Source: an uncultured Opitutaceae bacterium (GTDB lineage: Bacteria; Verrucomicrobiota; Verrucomicrobiia; Opitutales; Opitutaceae). Taken from it: DNA of 64,000 nt. The first letter of the stretch is position 1. Every line of letters starts with the position of its first letter. This document shows positions 48,425 through 57,185 of the stretch, piece after piece. The notes beneath the pieces are model-generated. The model had not been told where the DNA came from, ran no database searches, and worked only from the letters and a program-made list of their open reading frames with translations. The position numbers and the translations under genes were made by a program. The stretch spans positions 1-64,000 of the forward strand of contig CAIYUN010000065.1 in the NCBI GenBank assembly GCA_903929355.1, read 5' to 3'.

Positions 48425-48563
48425 ATTATTTCTTAATGGTTATTGCTTAACGCTTATCGGGCCATTGCCAACCGCCGAAATCCTCCCGGAGCAGAGCAAG
48501 CGATCTGCCCGGGGACTCCGAAAATAACCCAATAAGCAATAGCCATTAACCAATAAGCAATCT
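48425..48563. repeat. TTATTGG palindromic repeat in the atp operon (copy 5, atpD-atpC)
   Basis: Left arm TTATTTCTTAATGGTTATTG then CTTAACGCTTATCGGGCCAT; right arm AATAACCCAATAAGCAATAG then CCATTAACCAATAAGCAATC. The centre has a GAGCAGAGCAAGCGATCTGC stretch. It fills the spacer completely. Confidence 0.85.
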
Positions 48564-48570
48564 CACCCCC

Positions 48571-48978
48571 ATGACTTTGACTCTTGAAATCGTCACTCCC
48601 GAGGCCCGGGTTTATTCCGACACCATCGACACCGTCGTCATCCCGACGGCCGAGGGTGAGATCGGCATCCTGCCGGGCCACATCCCCCTGCTGTCGCAGG
48701 TGGACCACGGGGAGCTGCGCGTGACCAAGGGCAACGCCACCCAGTTGCTCGCCGTGAGCGGCGGGTTTGTGCAGGTGGTGGACGACAGGGTCTCGGTGCT
48801 GGCCGAGGGTGCGATCACCGAGGAGAAGATTGACGAGCATGCCGTCGAGGCCGCGATGAAGCGCGCCGAGGACGCCCTCAAGGGCCAGGACTCGCTGGAA
48901 CCCGCCGAGATCGAGCGCCTCGAAAGCGTCGTCCGCTTCTCGGTCGCCCAGCTCGCCCTCAAACGCCGCCGCCGCTGA
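48571..48978 (+). CDS. atpC: ATP synthase F1 subunit epsilon
   Basis: Central stalk and regulatory subunit, 135 residues. The beta-barrel start LTLEIVTPEARVYSDTIDTV, PTAEGEIGILPGHIPLLSQV, and the C-terminal helical pair through LSVAQLALKRRRR-type end (FSVAQLALKRRRR). Last gene of the operon. Confidence 0.95.
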   Translation: MTLTLEIVTPEARVYSDTIDTVVIPTAEGEIGILPGHIPLLSQVDHGELRVTKGNATQLLAVSGGFVQVVDDRVSVLAEGAITEEKIDEHAVEAAMKRAEDALKGQDSLEPAEIERLESVVRFSVAQLALKRRRR

Positions 48979-49051
48979 CTTCGGCCGAGAGTTGAAGGCC
49001 GAGGAGGTCGGATTGTAAATCCGCATTCCGAAATCCGCATTCCGCACTTCC

Positions 49052-49981
49052 ATGAACTACCGCGTCCTTGGCCGCACCGGCCTGCGGGTCTCCACGCTCA
49101 GTTTTGGCGGCGCGCCGCTCGGCTCGGCCTATGGCGCGACGACCCAGGATGAAAGCACCGCCACGGTGCAGGCGGCACTCGAGGCCGGGATCAACTTTTT
49201 CGACACGTCCCCCTATTACGGCGCGACCACCGCCGAGAGCGCCCTGGGGCGCGCGTTGGAGGGCGTGCCGCGCGACCGCTACATTCTCGCCACGAAGGTG
49301 GGCCGCTACGGGCTGGATGACTTTGATTTTTCCGCCGCGCGCGTCGTCGCCAGCGTGGACGAGAGCCTCGCCCGGCTGCAATGTGACCACCTCGACCTGA
49401 TCCAGGTGCATGACCTCGAGTTCGGCCGCCTGGAGCAGGTGGTGAACGAGACGCTCCCTGCGCTCGACGGTTTGCGTGCCAGCGGCAAGGTGCGTTTTGT
49501 GGGCATCACGGGCCTGCCGCTGCGCGCCCTCACCGTGGCCCACTCCTTCTGGCCGGCCGACACGGTTCTCTCGTACTGTCACTACTGCCTGCACGACACG
49601 ACGCTGGCCGCCGCCGTCCCGGCCTGGCGCGCCCGCGACAGTGGCGTCATCAACGCCTCCGCGCTGGCGATGGGGCTGCTGTCCGATGCTGGTCCTCCCT
49701 CCTGGCACCCCGCGCCGGCCGCGTTGCGCGACGCCTGCCGGGCCGCCGCCGAGTATTGTCGGGCGCAGGGCCGGAGCCTCGCCGACCTCGCCCTCCAGTT
49801 CGCCTTCGCCAACTCTCCGGCCGACACCACCCTGGTCGGCATGCGCACGGTGGCGGAGGTGCACCTCAATGTCGCCGCCGTCGCCGCGGCGCCGGATTTG
49901 GAGTTCATCGCCAAATTGCAGCAGCGGTTCGCCCCGGTCCGCAACCTCACCTGGCCCAGCGGCCGCCCGGAAAACAACTGA
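49052..49981 (+). CDS. Aldo/keto reductase, L-fucose/L-galactose dehydrogenase type
   Basis: A 309-residue aldo/keto reductase with the catalytic tetrad Asp51, Tyr56 (FFDTSPYYGATTAES), Lys82 (ILATKVGRYG) and His120 (DLIQVHDLEFG). The phrase order and LGRTGLRVSTLSFGGAPLG fit the aldose 1-dehydrogenase / L-galactose dehydrogenase branch, which oxidises sugars such as L-fucose or L-galactose to lactones. An SDR dehydrogenase about 1 kb downstream could act later in the same route. Substrate is inferred from family resemblance only. Confidence 0.87.
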   Translation: MNYRVLGRTGLRVSTLSFGGAPLGSAYGATTQDESTATVQAALEAGINFFDTSPYYGATTAESALGRALEGVPRDRYILATKVGRYGLDDFDFSAARVVASVDESLARLQCDHLDLIQVHDLEFGRLEQVVNETLPALDGLRASGKVRFVGITGLPLRALTVAHSFWPADTVLSYCHYCLHDTTLAAAVPAWRARDSGVINASALAMGLLSDAGPPSWHPAPAALRDACRAAAEYCRAQGRSLADLALQFAFANSPADTTLVGMRTVAEVHLNVAAVAAAPDLEFIAKLQQRFAPVRNLTWPSGRPENN

Positions 49982-50537
49982 AAACGGAGTTCGGCAATCG
50001 GATTTAACCACGGATTGTCAAACTGTCGCTTCGCTCGGTACACGGATCAACACGGATGCAGACACGATCCGATCGAATCCTCCTTTTCCAATCCGTTCCG
50101 GCACATCCGGGATGATCCGTGTGATCGGTGATTAAAAACGCCGTCCTCCGTGCCCTCGGCTCGGTTCTCTGTGCTCTCCGTGTCCAAATTCCGATTCCGA
50201 CCCATTCGCATCGACCGTGTCATCCGTAGCCTTGGCGAGGGAGGATCCGCGTTACCGTGTCCTGCGAAGCCTCGGCGTAGTAGGATCCGCAGGAAATCCG
50301 CGATTGGTTTTGGGTGCTTTGGGCCTTTTGTGGCCAATCCCTCTGCCCCATCCGTGTCCATCCGTGCAATCCGTGGTTAAAAAATCCAAGGTCGGGTTTT
50401 CATAATTCATCCTTAGTAAATCCAGTGGCGAAAAGGTGGCCTGCGTCGCGCCCAGAGGCGCGCGGGAGAAGATCACCCGAGCCAGCGCGGTGGGGAATAG
50501 CGTTGCCCTCCGCACCCTCTGCGCCATGGTGATGGCC
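49982..50537. other. Gene-free region rich in short degenerate repeats
   Basis: Holds many ACCACGGAT, ACACGGAT, GTGTCC and CATCCGTG words in both orientations and a run CTCGGCTCGGTTCTCTGTGC. The words recur at 1-400. No frame has a coding pattern. An inserted repeat cluster separates the aldo/keto reductase from the HicBA pair. Confidence 0.6.
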
Positions 50538-50741
50538 ATGAACGAACTCATTTTTGAGGTCAGCCAGGAGGCGGATGGCGGCTTTGTCGCCGAGGCACTT
50601 GGTGAAAGCATCTTCACCCAGGCCGACAGTTGGGACGAGTTGCGCGCCCAAGTGCGCGAGGCGGTGACCGCGTTTTACTTTGACCGGCCCGCGCCGGCTC
50701 GCGTGCGGCTGCACCTCGTACGGGACGAAGTCCTCGCCTGA
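50538..50741 (+). CDS. HicB-like antitoxin
   Basis: A 67-residue protein beginning MNELIFEVSQEADGGFVAEA, followed by LGESIFTQADSWDELRAQVR: the short RNase H-like fold of HicB/DUF1902 antitoxins. It ends four bases before the HicA-like start. Several in-frame ATGs lie just upstream; the last one is used since the fold starts there. Order antitoxin then toxin is the less common of the two HicAB orders but well known. Confidence 0.75.
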   Translation: MNELIFEVSQEADGGFVAEALGESIFTQADSWDELRAQVREAVTAFYFDRPAPARVRLHLVRDEVLA

Positions 50742-50745
50742 AACT

Positions 50746-50985
50746 GTGCACATCCCCCGTGACCTTGACGGCCGCGACCTGGCTGCGGCGCTCTGCCGGC
50801 AGTGGGGCTACACGAAGGTGAACCAGGTTGGCAGCCACATCATATTGCAGACGCAGACGCCGGAGCCCCACCGCCTGTCCGTGCCCGCCCACAAGCCGCT
50901 GCGGCTCGGCACACTCAACGCCATTCTGCGGACGGTGGCTGCGGTCAAGCACGTCACCCGCGAGGACATTGTTGCCTCGCTGTAA
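50746..50985 (+). CDS. HicA-like mRNA interferase toxin
   Basis: A 79-residue protein with the HicA/YcfA double-stranded-RNA-binding fold: RDLDGRDLAAALCRQWGYTK, then the catalytic-His region NQVGSHIILQTQ, then HRLSVPAHKPLRLGTLNAIL and a DIVASL end. Members cleave mRNA. It starts with GTG and is preceded directly by the HicB-like gene, so translation is probably coupled. 20 bp before the SDR gene. Confidence 0.82.
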   Translation: MHIPRDLDGRDLAAALCRQWGYTKVNQVGSHIILQTQTPEPHRLSVPAHKPLRLGTLNAILRTVAAVKHVTREDIVASL

Positions 50986-51005
50986 ACCGGAAATCCGGCC
51001 CCCCC

Positions 51006-51761
51006 ATGTTCTCCCTCGCCCAAAAAACCGCCCTCGTCACCGGCGCCGGCTCCGGCATCGGCCGGGCCGTCGCCCAGCTCTTCGCGCGGGCCGGCGCGAC
51101 TGTGTGGGTGGTGGACCGTGACGCCGCGGCCGGCGAGGGCACCGTTGCCGCCATCCGGGCCGCTGGCGGTGCGGCGGAGTTTGCCGCGCTCGACGTCTCC
51201 AACGAGGCCGATGCGCTTGCCCTGTCTGCGCGGCTGCCCGCTCTCGATATCCTCGTGAACAACGCCGGTATCGGCCATGTGGGCAGCCTGCCCAACACCG
51301 CCGCCGCCGACCTCGACCGGCTCTATGCGGTCAACGTGCGCGGCGCCTTCAACCTCTGCCGGGCCTTTGTGCCGGCGATGCTGGCGCGCGGGCGCGGCAG
51401 CGTCATCAACCTCGCGTCGGTGGCCGGGGTGGTGGCGGTGCGGGAGCGGCTCGCCTACACCACGACCAAGTTTGCGCTGGTCGGCCTGACGAAGGCGCTG
51501 GCGCTCGACCACTCGCACACGGGGGTGCGCTTCAACGCGGTCTGCCCCGGCCGGGTGGAGACGCCCTTTGTGCAGGCCCGGCTGGCCGAGTCGCCCGACC
51601 CGGCCGCGGCCCGCCGCGAGATGGCCTCCACCCAACTTGCCGGCCGCATGGCGCAGCCGGAGGAAATCGCCGCCGCAGCCCTCTACCTCGCCGCCGACGA
51701 GTCCGCCATGGTCACCGGCAGCACCCTGATGATCGACAGCGGCTGGACGGCGGGGAAATAA
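51006..51761 (+). CDS. Short-chain dehydrogenase/reductase (classical SDR)
   Basis: A 251-residue NAD(P)-dependent oxidoreductase. Cofactor motif TGAGSGIG at residues 12-19; Asp37 after the second strand favours NAD over NADP. NNAG at 85-88, catalytic Ser138, Tyr151 and Lys155 (YTTTK). The C-terminal VTGSTLMIDSGWTAGK is usual for sugar- or keto-acid-acting SDRs. With the aldo/keto reductase upstream it could belong to oxidative L-fucose or L-galactose breakdown (as a keto-deoxy-acid dehydrogenase), but this is context inference. Confidence 0.9.
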   Translation: MFSLAQKTALVTGAGSGIGRAVAQLFARAGATVWVVDRDAAAGEGTVAAIRAAGGAAEFAALDVSNEADALALSARLPALDILVNNAGIGHVGSLPNTAAADLDRLYAVNVRGAFNLCRAFVPAMLARGRGSVINLASVAGVVAVRERLAYTTTKFALVGLTKALALDHSHTGVRFNAVCPGRVETPFVQARLAESPDPAAARREMASTQLAGRMAQPEEIAAAALYLAADESAMVTGSTLMIDSGWTAGK

Positions 51762-51762
51762 A

Positions 51763-51960
51763 CCTAAAAAGCGCAGAAGGGTTGCACCGAGAACACCGAG
51801 CCCAGCCATGGAGTTCACGGAGCAAACCACTTGAATAATCCAGCGTGACGGCAAGCATCGCACCCGGTGAGTGACCTCAAAACTTTCTCACCTTCCGATG
51901 GATTTCTCTGTGACCTCTGGTCTTCCCTCTGTGGCCTGTGATCAATTGTTGAATCCAGGT
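51763..51960 (+). repeat. ACAGAG-rich 200-bp dispersed repeat, copy C
   Basis: Starts one base after the SDR stop with CCTAAAAAGCGCAGAAGGGT; interior GAGAACACCGAGCCCAGCCA, TTCACGGAGCAAACCACTTG, AATCCAGCGTGACGGCAAGC; ends CTGTGATCAATTGTTGAATC. Nearly identical over long runs to inverted copy A at 21563-21759. Confidence 0.85.
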
Positions 51961-52017
51961 TGATTGATTATCCGTGTCCCTCCGTGTCCCTCCGGGGTTC
52001 AACTGGGTCTTTTAGGA

Positions 52018-53832
52018 TCAGTTGAGCCGGGCCTTGATCAAGGCCTCCTCCCTGGTCGATTGCAGGCCGGCATTCAAGGAGGCCAGCACCTTGCGGGCCT
52101 CGGCCTTTTGTCCGGTGCCCGCCAAAGCCAGACCGTAGGCAAAGGCGACAGGCGGGGTTTGCGGCCATTTGTCCGCCACGGGCTTGAGCAGCGCCAGGGC
52201 CTCGTTGGCCCGATTTTCCTCGCACAGCCAGAAGGCATAAGTCGAAAGATAGGCCAGATTGGCCGGGTCTCGCGCATGGTTATCGCGGGCGATTTTTCCC
52301 ACCGACAGCGGCTTGTTGCCAGTGAGAATGGCAAAATAGGCGTAATTGTTGGCGATCGCCGGGTCTTGCATGCGCAGTGTGTGCAGGCGGGAGTAGGCCC
52401 GGTATTGCCCATCGGCGTCGCGTTGCACCTGATAGTGGCGGACGAGGGTGCCGAGCGCGAGCACCGCGGTGTCGGGTGCGTCCGCCGCGGTCCAGAGCAG
52501 GGTGACCGCGTCGTCCAGCCAGCCCCAGGCATAGATCAGGTCCGCGGCAAAGAGGGCCTGACCCCCATGGCCGCGGGTCCGCTTTTGCAGGGTTTGCCAC
52601 AATTCGTCCGCGGCGGCGGTTTGTTTGAGCGCCCGCGCCGCCGCCAGCGCGTAAACCGTCCCGAGGAACTCGCGCTCCCCGCTCCAGTCACCGGCCGCGA
52701 CCCAGGTGCGCAGTTCCTCCCAGGCCGAGACCTGGCGCAACGCCTCGGCGCCTGCGACCAGGGCGGGCGCCTGTCGGGTCAACGACGGGGGGAGCGAACG
52801 AAACCACTGGACCGCCTCGTCCTGCCGACCGAGCTGTTCCAGCCAGCCCAGCATGAGACCGATGGCGGTGGGATTCCCGGCATGGTCCTGCTCCATGAAG
52901 CGCAGCACGGCAGAGCAGTGCGCCGGGTCGGCCCGGGACAGTGCCAGCAGGCAGGCGGGGATGTCGCCCACGGTGCAGCGGGGATGGGATCGCAAGGCGT
53001 CGGCCAGCTCGAGCATGGCCGGGTGGTCGTCCCGCTGCACGGCATCGTCCAGCAGGGTGCGCAACGCCGTCGCCCCCCAGACGGGATCCTTGGTCCACCG
53101 GGTCAGCAGGCTGAGACCGCGGTCGCGCTCCGCCTGGGCGCGGGCGTGGAGCAGAACCGTGCCCAGCGGCACCTCGTCGATCGCGGCCGGACCGTCGAGG
53201 TTGAGCGCGGCCTCAAAGTGGTCGCGCGCGGCGGTGAGCTGGAATTGGCGCCGGGCGATTTCCCCGGCGATGCGATGGGCCGGGGCCGAGCTGGCGAGGA
53301 CCTCGGGGGGCAGCGTGGCCAGAGCCTGCTGGGCCATGTCGAAATGGCTGGCCAGCAGTTCGTCGGTCGCCCACTCCAGCACCAGGGTGGTGTTCGTCGG
53401 CGCGAGTTTAGCCGCGTTGCTGGAGTAGATGAGCGCCTGGGACGGGTTCTTGAGCCGGCGTGAGACCTCCGCCGCCAGCTGCCAGGACTCGGCCCGGTCG
53501 GGCGCGGCCGCGAGCGCGACCTTCGCGGCTTCCGCGGCGTAGTCCATCCGGCCCGCGTCGATCCACCCGCGCGCGATCGTCAGGGCGTTGCGCCGGGTGA
53601 GCCACGGGTCGAGGCCGAGCCACCACGTGGCGCCCAGCGCCACCACCGCCAACGTGACGTAGGTCAAGCGGCGCAGCCCGCGTTGGGTCTCCCACTGGTC
53701 GAGCAGCCACCACCAGCATTCGCGCGGGCTGAAGCCCGCAAGGCCGGCCCGCCAGCGCCGGCACCGCTGGCGCCAGGATTCACCGGCACCCGGCTGGGGT
53801 GGGGGTGGGTCACGGTGAGCGGGAGGAGGCAT
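52018..53832 (-). CDS. TPR-repeat protein with one membrane anchor
   Basis: A 604-residue protein. A Pro/Arg-rich cytoplasmic head of about 55 residues precedes one membrane segment (LTYVTLAVVALGATWWLGL). The remainder is alpha-helical repeats of tetratricopeptide character, for example AARDHFEAALNLDGPAAIDE and RANEALALLKPVADKWPQTP. Such proteins commonly act as scaffolds at the envelope, for example in exopolysaccharide or protein export. No catalytic motif. No operon partner on its strand. Confidence 0.8.
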   Translation of the reverse strand: MPPPAHRDPPPPQPGAGESWRQRCRRWRAGLAGFSPRECWWWLLDQWETQRGLRRLTYVTLAVVALGATWWLGLDPWLTRRNALTIARGWIDAGRMDYAAEAAKVALAAAPDRAESWQLAAEVSRRLKNPSQALIYSSNAAKLAPTNTTLVLEWATDELLASHFDMAQQALATLPPEVLASSAPAHRIAGEIARRQFQLTAARDHFEAALNLDGPAAIDEVPLGTVLLHARAQAERDRGLSLLTRWTKDPVWGATALRTLLDDAVQRDDHPAMLELADALRSHPRCTVGDIPACLLALSRADPAHCSAVLRFMEQDHAGNPTAIGLMLGWLEQLGRQDEAVQWFRSLPPSLTRQAPALVAGAEALRQVSAWEELRTWVAAGDWSGEREFLGTVYALAAARALKQTAAADELWQTLQKRTRGHGGQALFAADLIYAWGWLDDAVTLLWTAADAPDTAVLALGTLVRHYQVQRDADGQYRAYSRLHTLRMQDPAIANNYAYFAILTGNKPLSVGKIARDNHARDPANLAYLSTYAFWLCEENRANEALALLKPVADKWPQTPPVAFAYGLALAGTGQKAEARKVLASLNAGLQSTREEALIKARLN

Positions 53833-54049
53833 GGGCGCGCGGCGGAAGTCAGGAAAAACTGCGCGTGATTGGGGTCAATCTCAAGTCGGATCGGGCTTGG
53901 GCGCGGTCCAGCCAGGGGGCCACGGAGAGATTGCATGGGAGGCAACCCAAGAAGCGGATTTACGCGAAGACGCTGAGGCGCAGTGCCCAACATGCCCGTC
54001 CACGCGATGGCGTTGATGGACAAGTTGGCGGGATTTAATTGGCTCGAAG

Positions 54050-54153
54050 GTGACGCATTTTTCCGTTGATGGGTGGGGACGCCACTCCGAGGAGATGGCG
54101 GACGGAGCGGAGAGCCGCCACCACGGTTGTGGTGGCATTGCAAAATGCGCCAT
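54050..54153. repeat. Nested palindrome of REP type with GCATTTT outer arms (copy 5)
   Basis: Outer arms GGTGACGCATTTTTCC and GCAAAATGCGCCATC pair. The core GGGTGGGGACGCCACTCCGA and GAGCGGAGAGCCGCCACCA resembles the GTAG hairpin pair but has lost the GTAG heads. A GGTTGTGGTGGC follows. Same architecture as the neighbour at 54179 with different outer arms. Confidence 0.6.
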
Positions 54154-54178
54154 CTTTGCGCACGGGTTGCAACCTGTG

Positions 54179-54287
54179 GTAGTGGGTCAGTTTGCCTTGT
54201 TTGGGTAGGGACGTCACTCCGTGGCGTCCGCGGACGGCTCGGAGAGCCGCCCCTACCGTTGAGGTGTCATAGCCAAACTGACCCACC
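54179..54287. repeat. Nested palindrome, REP core with GTAGTGGGTCAG outer arms (copy 6)
   Basis: Outer arms GTAGTGGGTCAGTTTG and CAAACTGACCCACC are complementary. The core starts GTAGGGACGTCACTCCGTGG and ends GGAGAGCCGCCCCTACC. This is the most complete copy of the family in the window. Confidence 0.85.
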
Positions 54288-54290
54288 GCC

Positions 54291-54560
54291 CAATCTGCAC
54301 CGATCGGAAGTTGTTTAACACCACAATCAACAAAACCCGGCCTGACTCCCTTGGCTAGTTTCCCCTTGGCTAGTTCCAGGATATTCGAGTCTCACTTGCG
54401 TGCCATCCTCCCAGCTTTCGATTGACCGCGCGCTCGTCAATGTTAATTATTAAAACCTGACCCCGTTGATTGGTCTTGCCCACGGGTTGCAACCTGTACC
54501 GATCGGAAGTTATTTTACGCCACAATCAACAAAATCCGGCCTGACCCCTTGGCTAGTCCC
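54291..54560. repeat. Direct repeat, two 70-bp copies about 200 bp apart
   Basis: 54291-54363 and 54494-54560 share CACCGATCGGAAGTT-type starts, CACAATCAACAAAA, CCGGCCTGAC and CTTGGCTAGT. The words CACGGGTTGCAACCTGT occur at 54160 and again at 54481. The intervening 130 bp is AT-richer. With the two nested palindromes this accounts for most of the 732-bp gap 53833-54564; no gene is seen in it. Confidence 0.75.
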
Positions 54561-54564
54561 ATTT

Positions 54565-55113
54565 TCATGGCACCGGCTTTTTGCGTCCTGCCAGCCTTCT
54601 GAGAACCTTGCCGAGAATGATGTGGGCGTGCGCGTAACGGGGATCCGCCATGAGTTCCTCGATGTCCTCGATCATGCTTTTGTCGCCGACCACTGTGAGC
54701 GCGTTTGCCAGGACCCAGCGCACATCTTCCGGATTTTCCTCAGGTGGCCTTTTCAGCTCAGCCAAGATCAAGTGTCCGCCAATGCCGCGGGCCTCTTTCA
54801 CTGTCAGAGCACGTGTGATTACCATGCGCAGCACAGGATGACGCGCACGTTGAAGATGCTGGCACAGGACAGGGATCGCCTCGGGATAGCTCGCACTCGT
54901 GTTCACCAAGTCCTCCACCGAAGTGACCGGCCACCCAACCGCCGCGAGGTCGGCCAGCAAAGCATCATGTTCCGGTTTGATCTCCGCCTGTAGCTTGGCA
55001 ACCGAGGCCTGGTGCTTGGCCGCGCGTTCCGCAGCTTGATGAACCCATTCGGGGTCGCTTTGGAGAATGGCATCGGCCTCCGCATTAGTCATTCGCTTCC
55101 ATGTTCTCTTCAT
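54565..55113 (-). CDS. Probable immunity protein (helical repeat) of the toxin operon
   Basis: A 182-residue soluble protein without signal peptide. The first 70 residues are charged helices (MTNAEADAILQSDPEWVHQA and beyond). The rest is HEAT-like: YPEAIPVLCQHLQRARHPVL, RMVITRALTVKEARG, VRWVLANALTVVGDKSMIED, written as consecutive helix pairs. Its ATG overlaps the stop of the toxin gene (ATGA), which fixes the start and ties it to the toxin. Position right after a nuclease-type polymorphic toxin is the usual place for the immunity gene. Immunity function is inferred from context; the sequence alone does not show it. Confidence 0.7.
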   Translation of the reverse strand: MKRTWKRMTNAEADAILQSDPEWVHQAAERAAKHQASVAKLQAEIKPEHDALLADLAAVGWPVTSVEDLVNTSASYPEAIPVLCQHLQRARHPVLRMVITRALTVKEARGIGGHLILAELKRPPEENPEDVRWVLANALTVVGDKSMIEDIEELMADPRYAHAHIILGKVLRRLAGRKKPVP

Positions 55114-57185
55114 GGCAATGGGGGAATATCTTTGATGATGATAAGGCCAGCATTTTTTGCCTCCAACAACGGCCCGGACAACTCCGTCCCCTGCTTCAGC
55201 CACAGGGTGAATGTGTAACCTTTCGCCTGACAAAAGGTCACATAATCCCGAAGTTGCTGGGTATAGTTCATCACACCGCTGACGTTTTTCACCTCCCACA
55301 ATGTTTTGGTGGTATCTATGACCTGATCTGGAAACCGAGTCTGCCCGGAGCCGGGGATGGTGATGGCCTTCTTTGGGCCGATGATCCCGACCGCCTTCTC
55401 ACCTTCGTTCCCAAGCTCGCGGGCGAGGGCCGTGCCGCCTTTGCGCTCGGCGATGGCCAGTTTTCCCGCCTTGAGCAGCCCGCCTGCATCCATCAAGTTG
55501 AGCACCACGCCGGCGGCGGCCATATACTGGCTGACCGGCTCGTTGGTGATGTAATCCCGGCCTGAAATCAATTCGGTCCACGATTGGAGCTCCGAAGCCA
55601 CCGGCACAAATCCGACGGCGACTGAAGATCCGGTTTGCAGCCAGTTTGGGTCGCCGTCACCAGCAGGATTGGTATCCACCACCAGCACCGAAGGCACCAG
55701 CAGCACCGGCTGGGTGACCTGATATGCTGCCGGGATGTCCGAGCCGTCCGGATTCTTGACCTGGGTGGCGTAGGCCAGAATGGTGCCGGAATTGTTGATG
55801 TCCACCGTCACGCTGATGCGCCAGCAGTCGCGCGGGGCCAGCCGGGTGTTGAGGTCGTAGATGCGCTCGTTCCGGACGAGCCGGTTGTCGCCGAGGATGA
55901 TCTCAAGCTGGTTGTTGGACCGCACAAAGGTCGGGGGGGCGATCCGATCGGAAATGATTTGATTGTGAGCCACATCCCACAGTTCCACCGGTCCCGCCTC
56001 GGACCAGCCCTGGGTTTCACCTCCAGGGCCGCCCGGCCAACCATGCGCCAACCAAAGCTCATTTGGAGCGCTGTAGTCTGGCGTGGCCAGAGCGAGCACG
56101 ACCGGCTGGGTCAGGGTCACCGGGTTGGAGCCGCCCCCCTCTGTATAGACTAGGGCGTCATCGCCGGAAAGTGTGACCCCGTTGGTCAGGGACTGAAACG
56201 ACAGCCCTGGATCGCCGTTGCTCGGGCGTATTTGGCCGAGGTTATATTCGTCCGTGCTATCGACCACCATCAGGTGGGCGGAATCAGGACCATTGATGGA
56301 CTTGATCATCACGGACACACCGCCATCGTTGAGGGAGGCCGGGAAGTAATAGGGGCCCACGGTGGCATCGGCGTCGGAACCGAGCAGGCCAGTGGATGAA
56401 CCCACCGGGTCGTAGATGGTCCCGCCCAAGCTGTCGGCCAGATTGCCGTTGCCGTCCAACCCGTGGTGCCATTCCCAGCCCAAGGTCTGGCCGCTGGCGT
56501 TGACCACCGAGGCGACCGACCTCCCAAAGTTGGAGGAACCGACGGGCTGGCTGGCGTCCTCCAAAACACTCAACAACGGGGAGAGGCTGGTCGTCAGCCC
56601 GGTGGCGGACGACCACACGGCCGCCACCCCGCCCGGCTCGTTGCGGTGGCCGACCTTGAAAATGCCGCCAGCGACCTTCCCGTCGCTGCTCAACGGACGC
56701 AACTTGGGGGGCAGCACGATCGTGGCCGAGGGCGTGAGCGGCAACCAGGTGGGATCTAGCGGCACTGACACATACGAGGGGGCCACCGTGCCCGATCCTG
56801 GTTTCCAGAGAAACAGCTGGTAACCACTGGCACTTTGCGCCAGCACGTCGCCCAAATCGTCGAGCGCCAGCGCACTGGAGTTGTTGGGCCAGTTATGGCC
56901 GATCAGGGGCACGACCGCATAGCGCACATCCGGCAGCGGGGGAAGCATGTTCCATCCGGCCTCTGCGGCCTCCGGCCAACCGTACCGCACGGGCACCGGC
57001 GGCTGGATCGTGGTGGGGGCGGGGGCGTTGGGGTCGTCGGTGCGGGGCAGGCTCCCGGGAGCGGGCGACCCATTGTGCAGGGCAGCAGGATCATCCCCGA
57101 CGCTGGCCGCCCGGCCCTGCGCCTGGGCAAACCCCGCAATTAGGGCTACCGTTACCAACAATTTGAAGAGGCAGGGTGTTTTCAT
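55110..57185 (-). CDS. Secreted polymorphic toxin with C-terminal Tox-REase-7-like nuclease domain
   Basis: A 691-residue exported protein. MKTPCLFKLLVTVALIAGFAQA is a signal peptide. Residues about 60-570 are beta-rich, with Ser/Gly/Asp-containing repeats such as ALDDLGDVLAQSASGYQLFL, resembling a propeller-like exported scaffold. The last 100 residues (592-691) match the restriction-endonuclease-fold toxin family 7: FPDQVIDTTKTLWEVKNVSG with catalytic-type Asp620, Glu631, Lys633, then NYTQQLRDYVTFCQAKGY and TELSGPLLEAKNAG. No pretoxin, RHS or VgrG part is seen. The ATG overlaps the stop of the PA14 gene. DNA cleavage is inferred from the family. Confidence 0.8.
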   Translation of the reverse strand: MKTPCLFKLLVTVALIAGFAQAQGRAASVGDDPAALHNGSPAPGSLPRTDDPNAPAPTTIQPPVPVRYGWPEAAEAGWNMLPPLPDVRYAVVPLIGHNWPNNSSALALDDLGDVLAQSASGYQLFLWKPGSGTVAPSYVSVPLDPTWLPLTPSATIVLPPKLRPLSSDGKVAGGIFKVGHRNEPGGVAAVWSSATGLTTSLSPLLSVLEDASQPVGSSNFGRSVASVVNASGQTLGWEWHHGLDGNGNLADSLGGTIYDPVGSSTGLLGSDADATVGPYYFPASLNDGGVSVMIKSINGPDSAHLMVVDSTDEYNLGQIRPSNGDPGLSFQSLTNGVTLSGDDALVYTEGGGSNPVTLTQPVVLALATPDYSAPNELWLAHGWPGGPGGETQGWSEAGPVELWDVAHNQIISDRIAPPTFVRSNNQLEIILGDNRLVRNERIYDLNTRLAPRDCWRISVTVDINNSGTILAYATQVKNPDGSDIPAAYQVTQPVLLVPSVLVVDTNPAGDGDPNWLQTGSSVAVGFVPVASELQSWTELISGRDYITNEPVSQYMAAAGVVLNLMDAGGLLKAGKLAIAERKGGTALARELGNEGEKAVGIIGPKKAITIPGSGQTRFPDQVIDTTKTLWEVKNVSGVMNYTQQLRDYVTFCQAKGYTFTLWLKQGTELSGPLLEAKNAGLIIIKDIPPLP

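Noticed and set aside
54050-54560. CRISPR array
   Set aside because: The repeats are few, palindromic or 70 bp long, and unevenly spaced; no spacer pattern and no cas gene.
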